Part shown: positions 29,276 to 37,246 of the stretch, piece by piece
Numbering within the stretch: the first letter of the stretch is position 1
How the letters are laid out: every line of letters starts with the position of its first letter
Source: Beutenbergia cavernae DSM 12333
GTDB taxonomy: Bacteria; Actinomycetota; Actinomycetes; Actinomycetales; Beutenbergiaceae
Assembly: GCF_000023105.1 (NCBI RefSeq)
Contig: NC_012669.1
Coordinates: 2,605,025-2,669,024 of the forward strand
Direction: 5' to 3'
Length of the DNA stretch: 64,000 bases
Program-made: the position numbers and the translations under genes
Notes under the pieces: model-generated
The model's input: only the letters and a program-made list of their open reading frames with translations
Told to the model about the DNA's origin: nothing
Database searches by the model: none

Positions 29276-30123
29276 GCCCGCTCCAGCCGGCCCCACGCGT
29301 CGGCCTCGCGGAGCACGGGCGTGCGGGCGATGACGCGGGAGAAGCTCACTCGTTCGCTCGCGAGCGTGAGGGCGACGACGCCGGCGAGGGCCGCGCCGCG
29401 CAGCCAGGGCGAGCGCGTGAGCGCGAGAGACGTCCCGAGGACGGCGCCGACGGCGTTCGCGCCCGTGTCACCGAGCATCGTCGTCTCGGCCAGGTCGGTC
29501 GGCAGAGCGGCGAGGGACGACCCGACGACGCCGGCCGCGAGCTCCGCCCCGGGACCGTTCGTGAGTGCCACGGGTGTGGCCGCGAGCGCCGCCGCCTTGA
29601 GGGCGCGTCCGGGGCGCAGGTCCAGGAGGTTGAGCAGGTTCGCCGTGCCCGCGACGAGCGCTCCTGACGTCGCGACGTCGAGCGCCCGGACGGCCATCGG
29701 CCGCGTGCTCGCGTCGCGCAGCCCGCCCCGGGTCGCGATCGCCGCGGCCACGATCGACGCGGCCGAGATCCCGAGCAGCTTCGCTCCCCCGGTCGTCACG
29801 CGCCCCCGGGCGAGCGCACCGAGATGGCCGCGCAGACCCTTCGTCGACGACTCCGCCGGATCCTCGACGAGGTCGTCGAGCGCGCCGAAGCCACCGCCGG
29901 CCGCGGCCGCGAGCGTGCCGGCGACGCCGGGCCGGCCGCCGACCGACGCCGCTGCCGCCCCGGCCCCGGCCGCGAGCGCGAGCCCGCCGAGGAGGCTGAC
30001 CTCGCCGCCGGCGTAGTTCGTGCGCGCCCAGCGGCGCTCCCCGCCCGGCGCCGACCGCCGCACCGCGGACAGCGTGCCGAGTGTCCACGTGGCCCCCAGC
30101 GCGGAGGCCCGCAGGCGGCTCAC
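29272..30123 (-). CDS. MraY/WecA-like membrane protein (degenerate or novel branch)
   Basis: A 283-aa membrane protein, not assigned to a named gene. Three landmarks of the polyprenyl-phosphate sugar-1-phosphate transferase family can be recognised in order: GALDDLVED (paired Asp), NLLNLLDLRPGRAL (in place of NxxNxxDGxDGL) and MLGDTGANAVGAVLG (in place of the GDTGS loop). It has only about 7-8 hydrophobic segments and lacks the HHH region. It is coupled by GTGA both to mctB and to the MurJ-like gene. It is probably an enzyme or remnant for a lipid-linked sugar. Confidence 0.65.
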   Translation of the reverse strand: MSRLRASALGATWTLGTLSAVRRSAPGGERRWARTNYAGGEVSLLGGLALAAGAGAAAASVGGRPGVAGTLAAAAGGGFGALDDLVEDPAESSTKGLRGHLGALARGRVTTGGAKLLGISAASIVAAAIATRGGLRDASTRPMAVRALDVATSGALVAGTANLLNLLDLRPGRALKAAALAATPVALTNGPGAELAAGVVGSSLAALPTDLAETTMLGDTGANAVGAVLGTSLALTRSPWLRGAALAGVVALTLASERVSFSRVIARTPVLREADAWGRLERA

Positions 30124-31157
30124 GCGTCCTCGCCGTCGCCGCCCGGCTCGCCGTCCGGTTCCGCGGAGCCGTCGTCCGGCTCCACCACCGGCGGCTCGAG
30201 CCCGGCGTCGGGCGGCATCACCTCGGTGGCGCCGATGCCGGACCCGTACTGCGCGGCCTCGTTCCCGGCCATCGCGCTCGCCAGGGCGAGCGGCGCGGTG
30301 ACGAGCCCGGGGGCGACGTCGATGCCGTCGACGGACGTCGTCGTCGCCGCGGCCGGGTCCGCCCGCAGAGCCGCGACCACGTCGCCGTCGTTCGTCGCGT
30401 ACCCGGCGAGGATCGAGCCCTCGCCGGTCTGGGCGAGCGCGCTCGCGAGCGCGACCCAGGCGGCGTTCGTGTCCTCCAGGTCCGACGGCGGCGCCTCGTC
30501 CGGGACCGGCAGGTACGGGGCACTCACGACGATCGTCGCGTCCGCCGGGGCGAGGTCCTCGCTGACCTGGCGGACGAGCGCGTCGTCGTCGCCGGCCGTG
30601 AGGAGGGCGAGCAGCTCGCCCGCGTTCGCCGTCGGCTCGTCGGTGTCCGTCTCGGTGGCCGTGAGCGCCTCGCCGAGCGCCTCGCCGAGGATCTGCTCCG
30701 TCGTGGCGTCGTCACCCGGCGACTCGGCCAGGTAGGCAGACAGGTTCGCGGCGATCTGCGACCGGTACGCCCGCTGGGACGGGTCCGACCACATCGTCGT
30801 CACCTCGACCCGCCCGACGACGCTCGCGCCGGCGAGCTCCAGGTTCTGCGTGAGCGCCTCGACGACGTCCGCCTCGGCGCCGGGCAGGAGCACGAGGGCC
30901 ACGTCGCGCTCGGGCAGCGTGTCCTCGAGCAGCTGCGGAGCAGCCCCCGTGACGAACGCGTCGCGCGCGACGAGATCGGCCTGCGAGCGCTCGAGGTCGG
31001 CCCGCAGCGACTCCTTCTCCTCGCGCAGCTGCTCCACCTGGCCCGTCAGCTGGTCGCCGATCGTGTCGCGCAGCGGTCCGGCGCCGAGCACGATGCCGAC
31101 GGCGAGCGCCAGGAACACCGAGATCAGCGAGACGAGGTGGTACCGAAAGTCGATCAC
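30120..31157 (-). CDS. mctB: MctB-like copper transporter/channel protein
   Basis: A 345-aa protein starting VIDFRYHLVSLISVFLALAVGIVLGAG, an N-terminal membrane helix highly characteristic of the Rv1698/MctB family, followed by a coiled coil (about 37-70) and an extracytoplasmic alpha/beta domain with LVLLPGAEADVVEAL and SILAGYATNDGDVVAAL. The tail is Pro/Asp/Glu-rich. In M. tuberculosis MctB limits intracellular copper; whether it forms a channel in bacteria without a mycolate outer membrane is uncertain. The symbol follows the family and its place between steA and pyrG. Confidence 0.85.
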   Translation of the reverse strand: MIDFRYHLVSLISVFLALAVGIVLGAGPLRDTIGDQLTGQVEQLREEKESLRADLERSQADLVARDAFVTGAAPQLLEDTLPERDVALVLLPGAEADVVEALTQNLELAGASVVGRVEVTTMWSDPSQRAYRSQIAANLSAYLAESPGDDATTEQILGEALGEALTATETDTDEPTANAGELLALLTAGDDDALVRQVSEDLAPADATIVVSAPYLPVPDEAPPSDLEDTNAAWVALASALAQTGEGSILAGYATNDGDVVAALRADPAAATTTSVDGIDVAPGLVTAPLALASAMAGNEAAQYGSGIGATEVMPPDAGLEPPVVEPDDGSAEPDGEPGGDGEDA

Positions 31158-31182
31158 CGCAGGAAGCCCATTTCTCCGGGTC

Positions 31183-32406
31183 TCAGCCCACGGCCCCGGC
31201 CGTGAGGCCGAGGAGGTCGCGGACGAACGAGACGAAGTCGTCGATGCGCGCCAGGATCAGCCCGAACAGGGTCTGACCGGCGGGTGTGCTGCCGAGCGCC
31301 ACGAGCACAGCGGCGAGCCCGGCGAGGACGAGCGCCGTCACCTGCCAGTTGGAGATCCGGTGCCGGTACAGGCGGGACACGCCCTTCGCGTCGACGAGCT
31401 TGCTCCCCACCCGCAGCCGGGTGAGGAACGTGCTGGCCATCCCGGCGCGCCCCTTGTCGAGGAACTCGACGAGCGTCGCGTGGGTGCCGACGGCGACGAT
31501 GAGCTCGGCTCCCTTGTCGTCGGCCAGCAGCATGGCGACGTCCTCGCTGGTACCGGTCGCGGGGAACACGACGTGGGACACCCCGAGTCGCTCGACCCGG
31601 CTGAGCCCGGGAGCGCGCCCGTCCCGGTAGGCGTGCACCACGACCTCCGCCCCACAGCCGAGGGCACGGTCCGAGACCGAGTCCATGTCGCCGACGATCA
31701 TGTCCGGCGTCCAGCCGGCGTCCAGGATCGCGTCGGCTCCGCCGTCGACGCCGATCAGCACCGGGCGGTTCTCCCGCACATAGGACCTCAGCATCGCGAG
31801 GTCCTCCTTGTAGTGGTAGCCGCGGACCACGATCAGCGCCTGACGCCCCTCGAGCTTCGTGCGGATCTTCGGGACGCCGACGCCGTCGAGCAGCAGCTCC
31901 CGTTCCCGGCGCAGGTAGTCCATGGTGTTCGCGGCGAACGACTCGAGCTGGTCCGCGAGACCCTCCCGCGCCTCGGCGAGCGAGACCTCGACCGTCTCGG
32001 TCGTCTGCACGGTGCCCTCGGCGACGAAATGCCCGCCGACGCTCACCTTGGCGCCGTCGACCTCGACGCGTGACGACTCCGGGATCGCCATGACGTCGGA
32101 GCCCAGGTCGTCCAGGAGCGGGATGCCCGCCTCCAGCAGGATCTCCGGACCGAGGTTCGGGTACCGCCCGGACGTCGAACGGGCGGCGTTCAGCACCGCC
32201 GCCGGCTTGCAGCCGACGAGCGCCTCCGCGGAGACGCGGTCGATGTCCACGTGGTCGATGACGGCGACGTCGCCGGGCCGCAGGCGCTTCGTCAGCGTCT
32301 TCGTGCTGCGGTCGACCCGCGCGGGACCGGTGATCTGCCCGCGCTCGACCTGGGCGCCGGCCCGGGCGTCGGTGGCCGCGCGCCGGCGCGGGAGCAGTGA
32401 CCTCAT
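31183..32406 (-). CDS. steA: SteA-like septation/cell-envelope protein
   Basis: A 407-aa protein. The N-terminal half (GPARVDRSTKTLTKRLRPGDVAVIDH) and the thiamine-pyrophosphokinase-like core (LIGVDGGADAILDAGWTPDMIVGDMDSV, residues about 225-255) fit the SteA family, known in corynebacteria and mycobacteria (Rv1697) as a partner in cell separation. One C-terminal membrane helix (WQVTALVLAGLAAVLVALG) anchors it. The pyrophosphokinase active site looks only partly kept. It follows recN by 5 bases and precedes mctB by 25, the conserved order. Confidence 0.85.
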   Translation of the reverse strand: MRSLLPRRRAATDARAGAQVERGQITGPARVDRSTKTLTKRLRPGDVAVIDHVDIDRVSAEALVGCKPAAVLNAARSTSGRYPNLGPEILLEAGIPLLDDLGSDVMAIPESSRVEVDGAKVSVGGHFVAEGTVQTTETVEVSLAEAREGLADQLESFAANTMDYLRRERELLLDGVGVPKIRTKLEGRQALIVVRGYHYKEDLAMLRSYVRENRPVLIGVDGGADAILDAGWTPDMIVGDMDSVSDRALGCGAEVVVHAYRDGRAPGLSRVERLGVSHVVFPATGTSEDVAMLLADDKGAELIVAVGTHATLVEFLDKGRAGMASTFLTRLRVGSKLVDAKGVSRLYRHRISNWQVTALVLAGLAAVLVALGSTPAGQTLFGLILARIDDFVSFVRDLLGLTAGAVG

Positions 32407-32411
32407 CGCCG

Positions 32412-34250
32412 CTATCGTCCCACGCCGTCGCGTTCCAGGAGCTCGGCGGCGTGCCGCCGGGCCTGCGAGGACGCCGGATCGCCCGACAACATGCGGGCGA
32501 GCTCCTCCTCACGCTCGGTGCCGGTGACGATCGTCACGCCGGTCGTGGTGCCCCCGCCGGTGGTCTGCTTGGCGACGACGACGTGCCGGTCGGCGAACGC
32601 CGCGACCTGAGCGAGGTGGGTGACGACCACGACCTGCGCCGTCCGCGCCAGCTCCGCGAGTCGTCGTCCGACCTCCACGGCGGCCCGGCCGCCGACCCCG
32701 GCGTCGACCTCGTCGAACACGAACGTGGGCGCAGCGTCGTCGCTCCGCCGCTGCGCGAGTGCCACCTCGATCGCGAGCATCACACGGGAGAGCTCCCCTC
32801 CCGAGGCGCTCTGCGCGAGCGCCCGGACGGGGGCGCCCTCGTGGGCGCTGAGCAGGAACGTGACGTCCTCGGCACCAGCCGGGCCGACGTCGTCGGCCGC
32901 GACCAGCTCCACCGAGAGGTGTGCGCCGCCCATCGCGAGCCCGCTGAGCTCACCGTCGACGGCGTCCGCGAGCCGGCGTGCGGCGTCGCGCCGTGCTGCG
33001 GTGACCGCGTCGGTGAGCTCCGCCCGAGCCGCGAGCAGCTCCCGGGCGCGCCGTTCCAAGGCGGGTTCGCCCTCGTCCGGGGACGTCAGCGCTGTCAGCC
33101 GCGCACGCGCGTGCCCCGCCCACCGCAGGACGGCGTCGACGGTGCCTGGCTCCGGCGCGGCGGAAGGTGCCTGGCCGCCGTCCGACTCCCCCGTCCCGCC
33201 CGCGCTCGGGCTCTCCGACCCGGGCGCCGGGTCGGCGGACGCGTCGGCGCCCGGCCCGTCCCAGGCCACGCCGTACGTGCGGGCCAACGACGTCAGCGCC
33301 GCCCGGCGCGCGTGGACCTCGTCGAGCCGGTCCGGGTCGGCGTCGAGCCCGGCGAGGTAGGCGCCGACCTCTCCCGTGAGGTCGCCGAGCAGGTAGGCGA
33401 CCTCGCCGAGCCGCTCGGCCCAGCCAGCGAGGACCGCGTCGAACTCCTGAGCGTGCTCGAGCTGGCGGCGCGCGCCCTCGACGGCCGCCAGCGCCCCGCC
33501 GCCGTCCTCGCCGCCGTCCGCCGCGTCGTCCCGGGACTCGAGCGCGGACCGGGCCGCCTGCACCGCGGCCCGCAGCTCCTCGACGTTGCCGAGCCGGTCG
33601 GCCTCCTCGCGCAGCTCGACGTCCTCGCCGGCTCGCGGCTCGAGGGCCTCGATCGCGGCGAGCGCTTCCGTGAGCCGCTCGACCTCCAGCACGCGTGCCC
33701 GAGCGCCCGCCCGCCACCGGTCGAGCTCCGCCTCCGCCTCGCGGTGCCGCGCGTGCGCCTGGCGATGAGCGGCGACGCGGGCCTCGTGCTCGGGACCGGC
33801 GAACGCGTCGAGCGCGGCTCGCTGCTGAGCGCCGCTGCGCAGCCGGAGCTGATCGGTCTGACCGTGCACGGTGACGAGCGACGCGCCGACCTCCGCCAGC
33901 ACCCCCTGCGGCACGCTGCGCCCCCCGAGGAACGCCCGGGAGCGCCCCTGGGCGGCGACGGAACGGGCCAGCAGGAGCGCGTCGTCGTCGAGCTCACCAC
34001 CGGCCTCCTCGGCGCGCGCGACGGCGGGCGACCCGGGAGGCGGCACGAAACGCCCCTCCACCACGGCACGCTCGGCACCCGACCGGACGAGCGCGGCGTC
34101 GGCGCGGCCGCCGAGCAGCAGGTCCAGGCCGGTCAGGAGCATCGTCTTCCCGGCGCCCGTCTCCCCCGTCACCACCGTGAGCCCGGGGGCGAGCTCCAGC
34201 TCGGCACGGGAGATCACGCCGAGGTCGGTGATGCGCAGCTCCTCGATCAC
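32412..34250 (-). CDS. recN: DNA repair protein RecN
   Basis: A 612-aa SMC-like ATPase for double-strand break repair. The head begins VIEELRITDLGVISRAELEL, with Walker A VVTGETGAGKTML (about 32-44). Long alternating helices follow, then QSASGGELSRVMLAIEVAL (signature) and FVFDEVDAGVGGRAAVEVG (Walker B). A Ser/Gly/Pro-rich linker of about 35 residues (SESPSAGGTGESDGGQ) interrupts the coiled coil and is unusual. The GTG at 34250 overlaps the nadK stop (GTGA). Confidence 0.95.
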   Translation of the reverse strand: MIEELRITDLGVISRAELELAPGLTVVTGETGAGKTMLLTGLDLLLGGRADAALVRSGAERAVVEGRFVPPPGSPAVARAEEAGGELDDDALLLARSVAAQGRSRAFLGGRSVPQGVLAEVGASLVTVHGQTDQLRLRSGAQQRAALDAFAGPEHEARVAAHRQAHARHREAEAELDRWRAGARARVLEVERLTEALAAIEALEPRAGEDVELREEADRLGNVEELRAAVQAARSALESRDDAADGGEDGGGALAAVEGARRQLEHAQEFDAVLAGWAERLGEVAYLLGDLTGEVGAYLAGLDADPDRLDEVHARRAALTSLARTYGVAWDGPGADASADPAPGSESPSAGGTGESDGGQAPSAAPEPGTVDAVLRWAGHARARLTALTSPDEGEPALERRARELLAARAELTDAVTAARRDAARRLADAVDGELSGLAMGGAHLSVELVAADDVGPAGAEDVTFLLSAHEGAPVRALAQSASGGELSRVMLAIEVALAQRRSDDAAPTFVFDEVDAGVGGRAAVEVGRRLAELARTAQVVVVTHLAQVAAFADRHVVVAKQTTGGGTTTGVTIVTGTEREEELARMLSGDPASSQARRHAAELLERDGVGR

Positions 34251-35140
34251 CGGGCACCGCCTGCCGGGCCCGACCCGCGCCAGCCCGAGACCGGAAGGTC
34301 GAACTTGCGCACGAGCCGCGAGCTGAACGGCGCCTGCTCGAGGCGCGCGATCCGCACAGGTTCGGCGCCGCGGCGCACCTCGATGTGCGACCCGGCGGGG
34401 ACGTCGAGCCGCCGCCTGCCGTCGCACCACAGCGTCGCACCGGACCGCGAGCGGGCGAGCACCTCCACCGCCAGCACGGAACCCGGGCCGACGACCAGAG
34501 GGCGGGCGAACAGGGCGTGCGCGCTGATCGGGACGAGCAGCAGGGCCTCGACGTCCGGCCACACGACCGGTCCGCCGGCGGAGAACGCGTAGGCGGTGGA
34601 GCCGGTGGGGGTGGCGAGCACGACGCCGTCGCACCCGAACGTCGACAGCCCGCGCCCGTCGACCCCGATCGCCACCTCGATGAGGCGTTCGCGGCGTTCC
34701 TTCTCGACGGTCGCCTCGTTGATCGCCCACCCGGTCTCGACGACGCCGGTGGGCAGCCGGACGGTGACGTCGACGGTCATCCGCTCCTCGACGTCGTACG
34801 CCCGCCGGGCGATGTGGTCGACGACCTGCGACAGCTCCGACGCCTCCGACTCGGCGAGAAAGCCGACGTGCCCGAGGTTGATGCCCACGAGCGGCACCCC
34901 GCGTCCGCGAACGAGCTCGGCCGCCCGCAGGATCGTGCCGTCGCCACCGAGGACGACGGCGAGCTCGAGCCCGTCCAGGTCCGCGGGATCGGCGTCGGCG
35001 TCACTGAGCTCGGCGTCGTGCCGGAGGTCCGGGCGGTGGACGGGCGTGATCCCGCGCGCGCGCAGCTCCTCCTCGAGGCGGTGCTGCGTGCGGACGGCGT
35101 CGGCGCGCCCGGTGTGCGCGACGACGAGGACCCGCCTCAC
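34247..35140 (-). CDS. nadK: NAD kinase
   Basis: A 297-aa kinase producing NADP+ from NAD+. It has the GGDGT motif (LAVVLGGDGTILRAAELV, about 61-78), GINLGHVGFLAE, INEATVEK, and the ATP/NAD loop CDGVVLATPTGSTAYAFSAGGPVV. Length and order are standard for actinobacterial NadK (PpnK). GTG start overlapping the tlyA stop; its own stop overlaps recN. Confidence 0.96.
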   Translation of the reverse strand: MRRVLVVAHTGRADAVRTQHRLEEELRARGITPVHRPDLRHDAELSDADADPADLDGLELAVVLGGDGTILRAAELVRGRGVPLVGINLGHVGFLAESEASELSQVVDHIARRAYDVEERMTVDVTVRLPTGVVETGWAINEATVEKERRERLIEVAIGVDGRGLSTFGCDGVVLATPTGSTAYAFSAGGPVVWPDVEALLLVPISAHALFARPLVVGPGSVLAVEVLARSRSGATLWCDGRRRLDVPAGSHIEVRRGAEPVRIARLEQAPFSSRLVRKFDLPVSGWRGSGPAGGAR

Positions 35141-35967
35141 GTCGTCCTCACGTCGGGTTCGGACGCCGACGCCGCGGCGATCATCTCGTGCCGCTGCTGC
35201 CGCCCTGGAGCATCAGGCCGCGGCCCGCCGGCGCGCAGCAGCACGAAGTACTCGATGTTTCCGTTCGACCCGGGCAGAGGGCTCGGCGTCACCGCCAGGA
35301 GGTCGAGCCCGAGCTCGCCAGCACGGTCCGCCACGGCGCCGACGGCCGCGCGACGTAGCTCGCGGGAGCGCACGAGCCCGCCTGCGCCGAGCGCCTCGCG
35401 GCCGACCTCGAACTGAGGCTTGACCAGCAGCAGCAGCTCCGCGTCGGGTGCGGCGCACGCGGCCAGCGGCTCGAGCAGGAGGGTGAGGGAGATGAAGGAC
35501 AGGTCGCCGACCACGAGTTGCGGCGCAGGTGCGACGTCGTCCGGCCGGAGGTCGCGGACGTTCGTGCGCTCGAGGACGGTCACCCGGGGATCCGCGCGCA
35601 GCTCGGGCACGAGCTGATCGGTGCCGACGTCGACGGCGACGACGTGCGCCGCGCCCCGGCGCAGCAGCACGTCAGTGAACCCGCCGGTGGACGCACCGGC
35701 GTCGAGGGCGCGACGACCCGCGACGAGGGGCGCCGCCGGCCCGAGGGCGTCGAGAGCACCGGCGAGCTTGTGCCCGGCCCGGGACACGTAGTCCGGCGTC
35801 TCGCCCCCCGTCACCTGCAGCGCCGACGCCGCATCCACCGGCGTCGCGGCGCGCGTGGCGGCACGTCCGTCGACGAGCACCCGCCGCGAGGAGACGAGGC
35901 TCTGCGCATGGGTGCGTGAGCGTACGAGACCGCGACGGACGAGCTCGACGTCCAGCCGAGCGCCCAT
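35137..35967 (-). CDS. tlyA: TlyA, rRNA 2'-O-methyltransferase
   Basis: A 276-aa protein with an N-terminal S4 RNA-binding domain (RLDVELVRRGLVRSRTHAQSLV, residues 4-25, then DYVSRAGHKLAGAL) and an FtsJ-like methyltransferase: LDAGASTGGFTDVLLRRGA, DLSFISLTLLLEPL and LLVKPQFEVGRE. TlyA methylates 16S C1409 and 23S C1920 in mycobacteria and determines capreomycin sensitivity. It lies about 4 kb downstream of the rRNA operon. The ATG shares one base with the preceding stop (TGATG). Confidence 0.95.
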   Translation of the reverse strand: MGARLDVELVRRGLVRSRTHAQSLVSSRRVLVDGRAATRAATPVDAASALQVTGGETPDYVSRAGHKLAGALDALGPAAPLVAGRRALDAGASTGGFTDVLLRRGAAHVVAVDVGTDQLVPELRADPRVTVLERTNVRDLRPDDVAPAPQLVVGDLSFISLTLLLEPLAACAAPDAELLLLVKPQFEVGREALGAGGLVRSRELRRAAVGAVADRAGELGLDLLAVTPSPLPGSNGNIEYFVLLRAGGPRPDAPGRQQRHEMIAAASASEPDVRTT

Positions 35968-36149
35968 CAGCCCGCGGCCTCGTCGAGGGCCTCGACCAGG
36001 CGGCGGTGAACCGACTCGAACGCCACGACGTGGTCCCGCAAGGGCTTCTCGGCCAGGCCGTCGAGCGCCGGCAGCAGGTCGTCCGCGCGCAGGCCGACGT
36101 CGCCCGGCGTCTCACCCCCGGGCACCTGGGGCGCTTCTTCCTGCGGCAC
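35967..36149 (-). CDS. Small conserved protein upstream of tlyA
   Basis: A 60-aa acidic, helical protein with no assigned function. It reads VPQEEAPQVPGGETPGDVG and ends in a helix LRDHVVAFESVHRRLVEAL. The GTG follows ggagg by 7 bases and its stop overlaps tlyA, which supports it as a real gene. A similarly placed short ORF (Rv1693) lies before tlyA in M. tuberculosis. It may bind its neighbours' products, but nothing in the sequence shows this. Confidence 0.75.
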   Translation of the reverse strand: MPQEEAPQVPGGETPGDVGLRADDLLPALDGLAEKPLRDHVVAFESVHRRLVEALDEAAG

Positions 36150-36196
36150 GGTGCGACCTCCCCTTCCCGGCGACACGCTACCTGGCGAGGCCCCGG

Positions 36197-37246
36197 TCAG
36201 GCGTCGCGCACGCGCAGTGGTGTGGACGACGCGACGTCGACCGGCGTTCCGGCGTCCGCGGAGTCCCACGCGGCCGCGCAAGCGGCCCGCAGCTCGTCGA
36301 GCGTCACCTCGTCGAGCGCGTCGAGCCGGTGCTCGCCGTCGGCTCTGCGCACGACGAGCCCGCGGCCGTCCACGCGCACCTCGCCGGTCGAGCACCGCCA
36401 GGCATGGTCGTCTCCGCGCTCCGGCGCGGGATGGGGCTCGAGGATCCCGCGCAGGTCGGTGGCGAGCAGATGTGGCCGCTCGGCGGGTGCGGCGGCCAGG
36501 AGCTCGTGCGGACCGCTGACCCCGGTCAGCACGTGCAGCCCGACCATCCCGGCCGCCCGAGCACCGGCGAGGTCCGTGTCGAGCCGGTCCCCGATCACCA
36601 GGGGGCGACGCGAGGAGACGGTGCCCGCCGCCTGCCGGAAGATCTCCGGTCCCGGCTTGCCGGCGGAGGCGGGACGGACCCCCGTGGCGTGCACCAGCGC
36701 CGCGACGAGCGACCCGTTCCCCGGCGCCATCCCGCGCTCCGTCGGGAGCGTGGCGTCGAGATTCGTGGCGAGGTATCGAGCGCCGGCCGCGATCGCGTAG
36801 GCGGCCTCGGCGAGGTCGCGCCAGCACACGTCGGGCCCGAACCCCTGGACGACGGCGACCGGCGAGTCCCCGGCGCGCGTCACCACCTCGAGGCCGTGCG
36901 CCGCCAGGGCCTCGTGGAGACCCTGCCCACCGACGGCGAGCACGCGGCTGCCCGCGGGAACCTGCTCACGGAGCATCGCTGCCGCCGCGAGCGACGACGT
37001 CATGACGTCGGACGGCTCGGCCGGGACCCCGAGGGACGTGAGCTGGTCCGCGACGACGCCGGGCGGCCGGGCCGCGTTGTTCGTCACGAACACGGCGGTC
37101 ATCCCGGCGGCGCGACCCGCGGCGATGGCCTCCGCAGCGTGCTCGACCGGTTCCGGGCCGCGGTAGACGACGCCGTCGAGGTCGAGCAGGGCGGCATCGA
37201 ACTCCTCCGCGGGAGGACGGGCGCACCCGACGAGAGTGGAGCTCAC
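36197..37246 (-). CDS. HAD-IIA family sugar-phosphatase-like hydrolase
   Basis: A 349-aa HAD phosphatase of the NagD/4-nitrophenylphosphatase type. Motif I is LLDLDGVVYRGPEPV (nucleophile Asp near residue 22), then VFVTNNAARPP (motif II Thr), GKPGPEIFRQA (motif III Lys) and VIGDRLDTDLAGARAAGM (motif IV). A C-terminal extension of about 80 residues with DALDEVTLDELRAACAAAWD follows. The substrate is unknown; family members act on sugar phosphates and phosphoglycolate. The GTG overlaps the stop of the Arg/Gly-rich gene (GTGA). Confidence 0.9.
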   Translation of the reverse strand: MSSTLVGCARPPAEEFDAALLDLDGVVYRGPEPVEHAAEAIAAGRAAGMTAVFVTNNAARPPGVVADQLTSLGVPAEPSDVMTSSLAAAAMLREQVPAGSRVLAVGGQGLHEALAAHGLEVVTRAGDSPVAVVQGFGPDVCWRDLAEAAYAIAAGARYLATNLDATLPTERGMAPGNGSLVAALVHATGVRPASAGKPGPEIFRQAAGTVSSRRPLVIGDRLDTDLAGARAAGMVGLHVLTGVSGPHELLAAAPAERPHLLATDLRGILEPHPAPERGDDHAWRCSTGEVRVDGRGLVVRRADGEHRLDALDEVTLDELRAACAAAWDSADAGTPVDVASSTPLRVRDA

